Under the pieces are notes generated by a model. That model was not told the DNA's origin, did not search any database, and saw only the letters and a list, made by a program, of their open reading frames with translations. From Deltaproteobacteria bacterium (GTDB lineage: Bacteria > Desulfobacterota > DSM-4660 > Desulfatiglandales > HGW-15), in the NCBI GenBank assembly GCA_019308525.1, contig JAFDIC010000450.1, positions 1 through 5,196 of the forward strand: 5,196 nucleotides of DNA, given 5' to 3'. This document shows, in pieces, positions 1 to 5,196 of the stretch. Positions within the stretch are counted from its first letter, which is position 1. Each line of letters opens with the position of its first letter. Position numbers and translations under genes: made by a program.

Positions 1-156
1 GGTAATGAGCGTCGGCATAACCACGTCTTTCATGGGAAGATGCTCGGCCACCAGGATGGCATCAATATGGGTAGCTTCCAGTATCTCCCTCAAGAAGATC
101 TGAATCGCACGCACGGGATCTTTTCCCTTTACCTCAATCTTGGCTGTCCTGGCCAT
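1..156 (-). CDS. FrhB/FdhB-like iron-sulfur flavoprotein subunit, N-terminal fragment
   Basis: Only the first 52 codons are present; the gene runs off the left edge. The start is the ATG at 156-154, preceded by a strong GGAGGAG ribosome binding site at 167-161. It begins 13 bases after the mvhD stop, so the two genes are very likely co-transcribed and translationally close. The visible part has a short basic start (MARTAKIEVKGKD), an amphipathic stretch and an IDAILVAEHLP...VMPTLIT segment. From memory, this pattern resembles the N-terminus of proteins related to the coenzyme F420 hydrogenase/dehydrogenase beta subunit (FrhB/FdhB-like), which often accompany HdrA and MvhD in Desulfobacterota. 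Such proteins normally carry ferredoxin-type clusters and a flavin further along, none of which can be seen here. The assignment is therefore an inference from a short fragment plus context. The role would be cytoplasmic electron transfer between a flavin and the Hdr/MvhD module. Confidence 0.6.
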   Translation of the reverse strand, partial: MARTAKIEVKGKDPVRAIQIFLREILEATHIDAILVAEHLPMKDVVMPTLIT

Positions 157-169
157 ATCTCTCCTCCGG

Positions 170-592
170 CTACAGTACCATCTGTCCTCTGGCCTCACTG
201 GGGCCGATAGACTTGATCTCTTCCACCAGTTCTTTCACCGTCCTCGCGAAATCCACGCCCTCGCTGGCGCCGATCCAGGTCAACTTCAATCTCCGCTCGT
301 CAAAGCCGAACCTGGGCAATATTTCCTTCAGCAGCTTGACCCTCCTCCGTGCCTTGAAATTGCCGTTGATATAGTGGCAGTCACCCGGGTGGCAACCGCT
401 GATAAGCACGGCATCCGCTCCTTCCAGGAAGGCCTTTATGACGTATTTAGGGTCCACCATGCCGGTGCACATCACCCGGATCAACCTGATGTTGGGCGGA
501 TAGACCAGCCTGGATGTGCCGGCCAAATCAGCGGCCGTAAAGGTACACCAGTTACACACAAAGGCAATGATTGCGGGCTCGAATTCATTCAT
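170..592 (-). CDS. mvhD: MvhD-family [2Fe-2S] electron-transfer subunit
   Basis: This 140-residue protein matches the usual length and pattern of MvhD (methyl-viologen-reducing hydrogenase delta subunit). In methanogens that protein passes electrons from the MvhAG hydrogenase to HdrA through a [2Fe-2S] cluster. Five cysteines sit where the family has them: C13 and C16 in CNWC, C42 in RVMCTGMVDP, and C67 and C72 in ISGCHPGDCHY. The segment GADAVLISGCHPGDC is a hallmark. No signal peptide or membrane segment is visible, so it should be cytoplasmic. The ATG at 592 has GGAG at 603-600, seven bases upstream. It lies 102 bases after the hdrA stop and 13 bases before the FrhB-like gene. No hydrogenase gene is in the window, so its partner is probably a dehydrogenase such as the FrhB-like protein or something outside. 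The family call is firm; the electron donor is unknown. Confidence 0.93.
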   Translation of the reverse strand: MNEFEPAIIAFVCNWCTFTAADLAGTSRLVYPPNIRLIRVMCTGMVDPKYVIKAFLEGADAVLISGCHPGDCHYINGNFKARRRVKLLKEILPRFGFDERRLKLTWIGASEGVDFARTVKELVEEIKSIGPSEARGQMVL

Positions 593-694
593 GTTTCTAC
601 TCCATTAAATAGCGCTCTTTGTTCGGGTTGTTATGACTACTACAGGCGTTGGCACGAGACCCTCCAGGGGGCCAAGGGAGGATGTGGGGGTTCG

Positions 695-3600
695 TTAACT
701 CCCCACCCCGGCCAATGCGTCCATGATGCCGTCCAGTTCCGCAAATACCTGTTTCTCGCTGAAATGCCTCACCTGCGCCGCCCCGCTCGGGCAAAACCCT
801 GCACAGCTCCCGCATCCCTTGCACAGGGCTTCGTTCACAACAGAGACATACCTTCGTTCATCAAACTCTATGGCGGAATACGGGCACAGGTTTATGCATG
901 CCTGGCAGCCCACGCAGATATCCGGGTCTATCCAGGAGATCGTAGGGGAGATCTCCACCTCTCCCCGTGCGGTCAACTCGAGCGATTTGGCTGCCGCACC
1001 CGAGGCCTGGGAAACGGTGTCAGGTATATCCTTGGGGCCCTGGCAGGCACCGGCGATAAACACGCCGTCAGTCGCAGTGCTCAGGGGTGCCAGCTTGGGA
1101 TGTTCCTCCAGGAAGAAATTATCCGCGCCCTGGTTCACACCAAAGATCCTCCCCACCTCCTGGGCGTCTTTCCTGGACTCCATGGCCGCACAGAGGATTA
1201 CCATGTCCACCGCCAGCCTGTAACGTTCTGCCAGTAAGGTGTCTTCACCTATGACCATCAGTTTTCCGCGTTCTTCCGGGCCCATGGGAAGATCGGTGAT
1301 TTCCGCGGGTTTGCCCCTTATGAAGGTGATGCCCTCTTCCTGGCACCTGCGGTAGAACTCCTCGTAACCCTTGCCAAAGCAGCGCATGTCGATATAGAAG
1401 TTATATATCCTCGTATGGTGCCCTACCTTGTCTCGAATGAGATGGGCGTACTTGAGGGCATACATGCAGCATACGCGGGAGCAGTATTCGTGGTAGTTCT
1501 CATCCCGGCTACCCACACAGTGGATGATGGCCACACTGTCCGGGGCTTTCGTAAATTCCCAGTTTTCGTCTCTGACAAGGATCTGTCCCCCGGTAGGGCC
1601 CGTTGCATTGTTTATGCGCTCGAACTCCAGGCTGGTAAAGACATTGGGATACTTTCCGTAACCGAATTGCTTCATGGGAGCCGGATCCCACAGATCATAC
1701 CCGGTGGCTAAGATGATGCTGCCAACCTCGATCTCCTTTTCTTCAGGCTCCATTGCGTGGTCTATGGCCTTTGCCTCACAGACCCGGGTGCATGCCGTGC
1801 ACTCGCTGCATACCCCGCAATTGAGGCAGCGCTCTGACTCACGCTGTGCCTCTTCCTCGGAGAGGCCCAGGTTCACCTCGTCGAAGGATAAGCTCCTGTC
1901 CCTTGTTGTAATGAGCTGCGGACTGGACCGAGGTTGCCTGTCAATGTCTTTGGGGATTTCGTCCCAGTCACGGCCCGGAGGCTCTGCCGCAGCCAGCTCT
2001 TTTTCGAAACTGTCCAGGTCTTCGCCTCTCAAGAAAAGCGCCATTGCCTCCACTGCCTTGCGAGCGGATGCTATGGCTTCAATCATGGTATAAGGGTTGA
2101 CAACTATAGTGCCTCTGCGGCCTGTTTCGAGGCCAGGATCATTTGTGGCCCATGAGACATCTGGCTGCTGGCCGATGGCCGGAATAACCGCATCGCACTC
2201 GATCAGATGCTCTGATCCCTGGACAGGTATCGGTCTCCTTCGGCCTGTTGCGTCAGGCCGCCCCAACTCTGTTTTGATGCATTCAATGCCTTCCACTTTT
2301 CCCTCATGGCCCAGGATCTTCACCGGGACAGTGAGGTAATGGATCCTTAGGCCTTCCTCCAGCGCCTCCTCGATCTCCTCCGGGTAAGCAGGCATCTCCC
2401 CGCGGCTCCGACGATAGACAATACGTACTTCCTTTGATCCCAGGCGCAGTGCAGTGCGAGCGGCGTCGATGGCCACGTTCCCTCCTCCAATAACCACCAC
2501 TCTGTCACCGGGTTTTTCCCTTTTCCCAAGGTTTACATCTCTCAAAAACTCCACCGCGTCCACAACACCCCGAAATTCTTCTTCACCCGGAATTTTCAAT
2601 TTCATACCGATATGGGCGCCGACCCCGATGAAGATGGCCTTGAACCCCTGCTTTTCAAGATCAGCTATGGTGAAATCTTTGCCCAACCGTTTCCCTGTCT
2701 GCACGTCAATGCCGAGTTTGAGGATGTGATCTATCTCTTTCTCCAGGATATCGGGCGGGAGCCTGTAATCAGGGATACCAACCCGGAGCATTCCGCCCAA
2801 CAGGGGGAGGGCCTCAAAGATGGTTATCTTGTAACCCCTTTGGCGAAGATAATAGGCAACAGTGAGTCCTGCGGGGCCCGAACCGATGACCGCCACTTTT
2901 TCAGGGCGGTCCTGGATTTGTGGGAGAGGCAGATTGTCGAAGTCCGCATGGTCGGCGGCAAATCTTTTCAATTCCCTGATAGATAAGGCCTCGTCTACCT
3001 CCAATCTCCTGCACTCCCTCTCGCATGGATGGGGGCAGACACGACCAAGGACCCCGGGCAAGGGGATTCGTTCCAGGATCAGGTTTACCGCATCCTGGTA
3101 CCGCCTCTCCTTAATGAGCTGTATATAACCCTGGACATTGATGCCAGCGGGACAAGAAATGACACAGGGAGCCCGATCTTTTTTCTCAATGGCAAAGGTT
3201 ATTGGCACGGCCTGGGGAAAGGCCCTGTATATTGCCTTTCTCTTTCCAAGCCCCTCATCCCATTCACTCGGCCTTATGACCGGACATACCTTCTCGCATT
3301 CACCGCATCCCGTACAGACCCCTTCCTTGACAAAGCGCGGTTTGCGGAGGACCTTGACCTTGTAGTTTCCAATGAAACCTGATACCTCCCCCACCTCGCT
3401 GTAAGTGAGCAATTCAATGTTGGGGTGTTGACCCACCGATACCATCTTGGGCGTTCCTATGCATGCGGCGCAATCCAGGGTTGGGAAGGTCTTGTCAAAC
3501 TGGAGCATGTGACCGCCGATGGTAGGTTCCCTTTCAACCAGGTAGACCTTGTACCCCGCATCGGCGATGTCCAGGGCGGCCTGCATGCCGGCGATTCCTC

Positions 3601-4045
3601 CACCAACCACCAGGGAATCCGGATTGACCGGCACCCTTCGGTCAAAGAGGCGGTGATGGTAGTTCACCCGGTTGATGGCCGCTGCCACAAGGGTCTTTGC
3701 CTTCATGGTGGCCTCGTCAGGGTCTTCCGTGACCCAGGAGACCTGCTCTCGAACCGAGGCCATTTGAAAGAGGTAGGGATTCAACCCTGCTCGCTCGCAG
3801 GCGGCCTGGAAGGTCTTCTCGTGCAGCCTCGGGCTGCAAGAGGCAACGACCACCCGGTTGAGCCCGAGTTCCCGTATATCCCTCTGGATCATTTCCTGGC
3901 CCGGGTCTGAACACATAAACTTGTAGTCCCTTGAAACAACCACGTTGTCGAAACCTCTTGCAAACTCGGCCACCTCTTCAACGCGGACCTTGCCTGCTAT
4001 ATTGACACCACAGTGGCATATGTAGAAACCAATCCTCTTTTGCAT
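695..4045 (-). CDS. hdrA: Giant HdrA-like protein with nested GltD/NfnB-type NAD(P)H oxidoreductase module
   Basis: This 1116-residue cytoplasmic Fe-S flavoprotein resembles the large HdrA-like (HdrL-type) proteins of sulfate reducers; ordinary HdrA is about 650 residues. Domains in order: HdrA N-terminal cysteines (C10, C12, C45, C70); HdrA FAD fold with GGGIAG at 148-153 and E171, then the HdrA signature DCAACIGTPK (C192, C195); ferredoxin motif C244, C247, C250, C254; an inserted GltD module at about 290-735 with Cys at 294, 298, 337, 341 and 345, FAD motif GSGPAG (388-393), NAD(P) motif GGGNVA (520-525) and YRRSR (544-548), which favours NADPH; a cysteine cluster C740, C743, C746, C749, C752, C756; HdrA resuming with CVGSRD, YCSRVCC (855-860) and AGACQGPKDIPDT; and a C-terminal 2[4Fe-4S] ferredoxin (C1044 to C1085). 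Expected role: bifurcating or confurcating electrons among NADPH, MvhD and a low-potential carrier. The GltD module lacks its second FAD motif near residue 653. An upstream in-frame start at 4084 is rejected because the ATG at 4045 has the ribosome binding site. Confidence 0.93.
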   Translation of the reverse strand: MQKRIGFYICHCGVNIAGKVRVEEVAEFARGFDNVVVSRDYKFMCSDPGQEMIQRDIRELGLNRVVVASCSPRLHEKTFQAACERAGLNPYLFQMASVREQVSWVTEDPDEATMKAKTLVAAAINRVNYHHRLFDRRVPVNPDSLVVGGGIAGMQAALDIADAGYKVYLVEREPTIGGHMLQFDKTFPTLDCAACIGTPKMVSVGQHPNIELLTYSEVGEVSGFIGNYKVKVLRKPRFVKEGVCTGCGECEKVCPVIRPSEWDEGLGKRKAIYRAFPQAVPITFAIEKKDRAPCVISCPAGINVQGYIQLIKERRYQDAVNLILERIPLPGVLGRVCPHPCERECRRLEVDEALSIRELKRFAADHADFDNLPLPQIQDRPEKVAVIGSGPAGLTVAYYLRQRGYKITIFEALPLLGGMLRVGIPDYRLPPDILEKEIDHILKLGIDVQTGKRLGKDFTIADLEKQGFKAIFIGVGAHIGMKLKIPGEEEFRGVVDAVEFLRDVNLGKREKPGDRVVVIGGGNVAIDAARTALRLGSKEVRIVYRRSRGEMPAYPEEIEEALEEGLRIHYLTVPVKILGHEGKVEGIECIKTELGRPDATGRRRPIPVQGSEHLIECDAVIPAIGQQPDVSWATNDPGLETGRRGTIVVNPYTMIEAIASARKAVEAMALFLRGEDLDSFEKELAAAEPPGRDWDEIPKDIDRQPRSSPQLITTRDRSLSFDEVNLGLSEEEAQRESERCLNCGVCSECTACTRVCEAKAIDHAMEPEEKEIEVGSIILATGYDLWDPAPMKQFGYGKYPNVFTSLEFERINNATGPTGGQILVRDENWEFTKAPDSVAIIHCVGSRDENYHEYCSRVCCMYALKYAHLIRDKVGHHTRIYNFYIDMRCFGKGYEEFYRRCQEEGITFIRGKPAEITDLPMGPEERGKLMVIGEDTLLAERYRLAVDMVILCAAMESRKDAQEVGRIFGVNQGADNFFLEEHPKLAPLSTATDGVFIAGACQGPKDIPDTVSQASGAAAKSLELTARGEVEISPTISWIDPDICVGCQACINLCPYSAIEFDERRYVSVVNEALCKGCGSCAGFCPSGAAQVRHFSEKQVFAELDGIMDALAGVGS

Positions 4046-4048
4046 CAG

Positions 4049-4056
4049 TCCTCCCC
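4049..4056 (-). promoter_or_regulatory. Ribosome binding site that fixes the hdrA start
   Basis: On the minus strand GGGGAGGA is followed by CTG and then the ATG at 4045. This purine-rich Shine-Dalgarno sequence decides between two in-frame starts. The upstream candidate at 4084 would add 13 residues (MCLSFGPYKRGGL) that do not belong to the HdrA family N-terminus. The chosen start gives MQKRIGFYICHCG, the usual HdrA beginning. Confidence 0.8.
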
Positions 4057-4123
4057 TTTTATAAGGCCCGAAGCTGAGACACAAAGAAAACCTGCGTGTG
4101 ATTCTAAAAGGAACAGGGTCTTG

Positions 4124-4534
4124 CTATTCTCTCCTGTCCCCCAGGAGATCCTGGACGCATCTGAGGATCTCCTCGGAATCGGGCGGTTTCTCAATATAAC
4201 CCTCCGGCTCCGGTACGACCTGACCTTTGTAAGTGTCGAGCATGCTCTGAGAGTGATAGAAGGTCTTCTTGGAAATGGCAGAGAGTATGATCACCGGTAC
4301 CTTCTTCAGGGCTTTATCCGTCTTGACCTCCCTGTACATCTGTATGCCGCCCTGCCTCGGCATCATTACATCCAGGATGATGAGATCAGGGTTGATCTCC
4401 CTTGCAAGCTTGATCCCCTCTTCTCCTTGGTCCGCCACGTAAGGTTTGTAGCCGCTCGTTTCCAAGAGGGTGGAGAGGAAAATCCTCATGTCAAGCTCGT
4501 CATCCACCACAAGGATCTTTTTCTTCTTGGCCAT
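4124..4534 (-). CDS. Stand-alone response regulator receiver (CheY-like)
   Basis: This 136-residue single-domain response regulator has the acidic pair D11-D12 after KILVV, phospho-acceptor D55 in LIILDVMMP, S85 at the usual Thr/Ser switch position (VIILSA) and K116 in GYIEKP. There is no DNA-binding or enzymatic output domain. The stretch from S85 to K116 is about 31 residues, some eight or nine longer than in a typical CheY-like domain, so the beta4-alpha4-beta5 region carries an extension (around KTFYHSQSMLDTYKGQ). The start is the ATG at 4534, with an AGGGG seven bases upstream; a longer reading from a TTG at 4672 overlaps the promoter candidate and is unlikely. It is the first gene of the apparent operon, 78 bases before hdrA, with no clear terminator between. 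The cognate kinase is not in the window. Phosphorylation would have to act through protein-protein contact; its target is unknown. Confidence 0.92.
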   Translation of the reverse strand: MAKKKKILVVDDELDMRIFLSTLLETSGYKPYVADQGEEGIKLAREINPDLIILDVMMPRQGGIQMYREVKTDKALKKVPVIILSAISKKTFYHSQSMLDTYKGQVVPEPEGYIEKPPDSEEILRCVQDLLGDRRE

Positions 4535-4654
4535 TTCTCTGCCCCTTTTTCTTGGTATTGAAAGCTCCCCCCACCCTCCCTGAAAGGCAATGGACTGGAG
4601 GGACTTTTCATGTACTGGCCATTTCCGTGAAATCCCGCGTGCGGTTGGGTAGGG

Positions 4655-4672
4655 AAGCACACAACGTGCCAA
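4655..4672 (-). promoter_or_regulatory. Sigma-54 (RpoN) type -24/-12 promoter candidate
   Basis: On the minus strand the sequence reads TTGGCACG-TTGT-GTGCTT. The -24 block matches YTGGCACG fully, and the -12 block GTGCT matches TTGCW at four of five positions. The invariant GG (4670-4669) and GC (4658-4657) are separated by exactly 10 bases, as sigma-54 requires. It points towards the response regulator and would start transcription near 4645, leaving a leader of about 110 bases. If real, the operon needs an AAA+ enhancer-binding activator and ATP hydrolysis for expression. No such activator gene lies in the window, and the receiver-only regulator here cannot serve as one because it lacks AAA+ and DNA-binding domains. 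Confidence 0.72.
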
Positions 4673-4678
4673 AATGAA

Positions 4679-4709
4679 ATTATATCGAAAAATCAGGTGG
4701 ATACATCAA
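4679..4709 (-). promoter_or_regulatory. Weak sigma-70 promoter candidate
   Basis: A perfect TATAAT lies at 4684-4679 on the minus strand. The best -35 is TTGATG at 4709-4704, four of six matches, with a 19-base spacer, which is longer than optimal. It would initiate close to the sigma-54 element. It could supply basal transcription or be a chance match in AT-rich DNA. Confidence 0.3.
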
Positions 4710-4766
4710 CCGGAAGAATGCAGGGGAGAGCCGGGCAAAGGAAAATGATGCGTGGATGCAATATAA

Positions 4767-4782
4767 AATATTCTGAAATATT
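4767..4782. repeat. AT-rich inverted repeat AATATT-CTGA-AATATT
   Basis: Two AATATT hexamers are separated by four bases. Each is itself palindromic, so they form both a direct and an inverted repeat with a 10-base period. The centre is about 110 bases upstream of the sigma-54 -24 element, within the usual range for an enhancer-binding site. The AT-richness makes chance occurrence plausible. Confidence 0.3.
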
Positions 4783-4846
4783 GAATCAGGTCAGGATAAT
4801 GAAGGAATTGTAAGAAGTTACGTTGAGATACGGCCCTGAAACATCA

Positions 4847-4875
4847 ATGCAACCCTAGATGCAACATTATGCAAC
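4847..4875. repeat. Three direct ATGCAAC repeats, possible regulator-binding array
   Basis: ATGCAAC occurs at 4847-4853, 4859-4865 and 4869-4875 on the plus strand (GTTGCAT on the operon's coding strand). Start-to-start distances are 12 and 10 bases, about one helical turn, so all copies would lie roughly on the same DNA face. A partial copy (ATGCAAT) is at 4756-4762. The array is about 180-200 bases upstream of the sigma-54 promoter candidate. The repeats are seen directly; a role as an activator site is inferred. Confidence 0.45.
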
Positions 4876-4940
4876 AGCCATGGCCTGTCTCAAGGAATAG
4901 GAACAACGTAAGGTGGGTAGCTGAGACGGGCCCGGCGAAG

Positions 4941-5196
4941 TTAGCTCCATATGGTCTTGACATGGCCTGTTCTCATGATGGTACGGTCACTTGTGATAAG
5001 AGGAACATCTAAATGTCGAGCGGTCGATATGATAAGCCTGTCGAATATTTCAGGGAACTTTATTGTCGCGGCCAAGCTGATAATAGAGGAGGTCAGATCG
5101 ACTACGGAATAATTTTTGGAGCCCTCTATAGTGTTCAATGAATCCTCAAGATTGATTCCAATGCGGTTCTTTTCCGCGAGGTAAAGTATTTCGACC
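4941..5196 (-). CDS. PIN-domain protein (VapC-like), C-terminal part
   Basis: Eighty-four codons are visible, ending in TAA at 4943-4941; the N-terminus lies beyond the right edge. The open frame continues to the edge, so the start codon is outside and an internal TTG at 5138 is not the real start. The segments EIFDRLIISTARHLDVPLITSD and GHVKTIW are typical of the C-terminal half of PIN ribonucleases, with acidic residues D52 and D70 of the fragment at conserved catalytic positions. The first conserved aspartate, near the protein's start, cannot be seen. VapC-type toxins cleave RNA and are normally paired with an antitoxin gene just upstream, which here would be outside the window, so toxin-antitoxin status is unproven. 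The sequence is visibly more AT-rich than hdrA, consistent with a mobile toxin-antitoxin locus. It shares orientation with the operon but is separated by 406 bases, so it is probably an independent unit. Confidence 0.83.
   Translation of the reverse strand, partial: VEILYLAEKNRIGINLEDSLNTIEGSKNYSVVDLTSSIISLAATIKFPEIFDRLIISTARHLDVPLITSDRTIMRTGHVKTIWS

Larger units (their letters stand above)
4535..4940. other. Intergenic regulatory region upstream of the response regulator-hdrA operon
   Basis: These 406 bases between the PIN-domain gene and the response regulator hold no credible coding sequence on either strand. Reading towards the operon, they contain a triple ATGCAAC repeat (4847-4875), an AT-rich inverted repeat (4767-4782), a possible sigma-70 promoter (4679-4709), a sigma-54 promoter candidate (4655-4672) and a leader of about 110 bases. 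The leader includes a weak 6-bp GC-rich stem (4574-4579 with 4597-4602) and a G-rich stretch on the transcribed strand. No strong intrinsic terminator for the PIN gene is visible just below 4941; there is only a short CGGGCCCG palindrome at 4927-4934 without a T run. Confidence 0.6.

Noticed and set aside
646..665. Plus-strand TTGGCACG resembling a sigma-54 -24 element between hdrA and mvhD
   Set aside because: There is no GC at the required 10-base spacing, and it points away from mvhD into the antisense of hdrA.
661..681. CCTCC/GGAGG hairpin in the hdrA-mvhD gap as a terminator
   Set aside because: The stem is only 5 bp with an 11-base loop and no T run follows, so there is no support for termination within the operon.
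597..824. Small minus-strand open frame of 75 codons between hdrA and mvhD
   Set aside because: It mostly overlaps the end of hdrA in another frame (Cys-rich ferredoxin region), has no family resemblance, and appears to be a shadow.
140..1237. Plus-strand open frame of 365 codons opposite mvhD and the end of hdrA
   Set aside because: It lies wholly antisense to two well-recognised genes, its translation resembles no family, and it is explained by low stop-codon frequency opposite GC-rich coding sequence.
4565..4581. G-rich tract on the transcribed leader (GGGAGGGTGGGGGG) as a G-quadruplex
   Set aside because: Only three separated G-runs lie close together; a fourth is about 25 bases away near the ribosome binding site, so the canonical pattern is not met.
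4535..4672. Longer response regulator starting at TTG 4672
   Set aside because: The extra 46 residues do not fit a receiver domain, the start overlaps the sigma-54 element, and the ATG at 4534 begins the canonical MAKKKKILVVDDE.

Overview
The window comes from the genome of an anaerobic bacterium, most plausibly a sulfate-reducing or syntrophic member of the Desulfobacterota (former Deltaproteobacteria). That is an inference from gene content: a very large HdrA-type iron-sulfur flavoprotein, an MvhD-type [2Fe-2S] electron carrier, the start of an FrhB/FdhB-like subunit and a single-domain response regulator, behind a sigma-54-like promoter. No RNA gene, insertion sequence or CRISPR array is visible.

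All supported genes are on the minus strand, so transcription runs from high to low coordinates. From the right edge: (1) the C-terminal part of a VapC-like PIN-domain protein (4941-5196), more AT-rich than the rest; (2) a 406-base intergenic region (4535-4940) with a good GG-N10-GC sigma-54 promoter candidate, an overlapping weaker sigma-70 candidate and repeats that could bind an activator; (3) a 136-residue stand-alone receiver domain (4124-4534); (4) a 1116-residue HdrA-like protein with a complete GltD/NfnB-like NAD(P)H:FAD oxidoreductase module nested inside it (695-4045); (5) mvhD (170-592); (6) the first 52 codons of an FrhB/FdhB-like protein (1-156), running off the left edge.

Genes 3 to 6 look like one operon. 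The expected job of the enzyme part is cytoplasmic electron transfer, probably flavin-based electron bifurcation or confurcation. MvhD would pass electrons between HdrA and a partner dehydrogenase, the GltD module would connect to NADPH, and the FrhB-like subunit would bring a further flavin/Fe-S input. No hydrogenase or HdrB/HdrC gene lies inside the window.

The most notable details are the nested HdrA-GltD architecture, an apparent in-frame loss of about 20 residues that removes the second FAD-binding motif of the GltD module (junction near 2084-2100), and the combination of a sigma-54 promoter and a receiver-only response regulator at the head of the operon.
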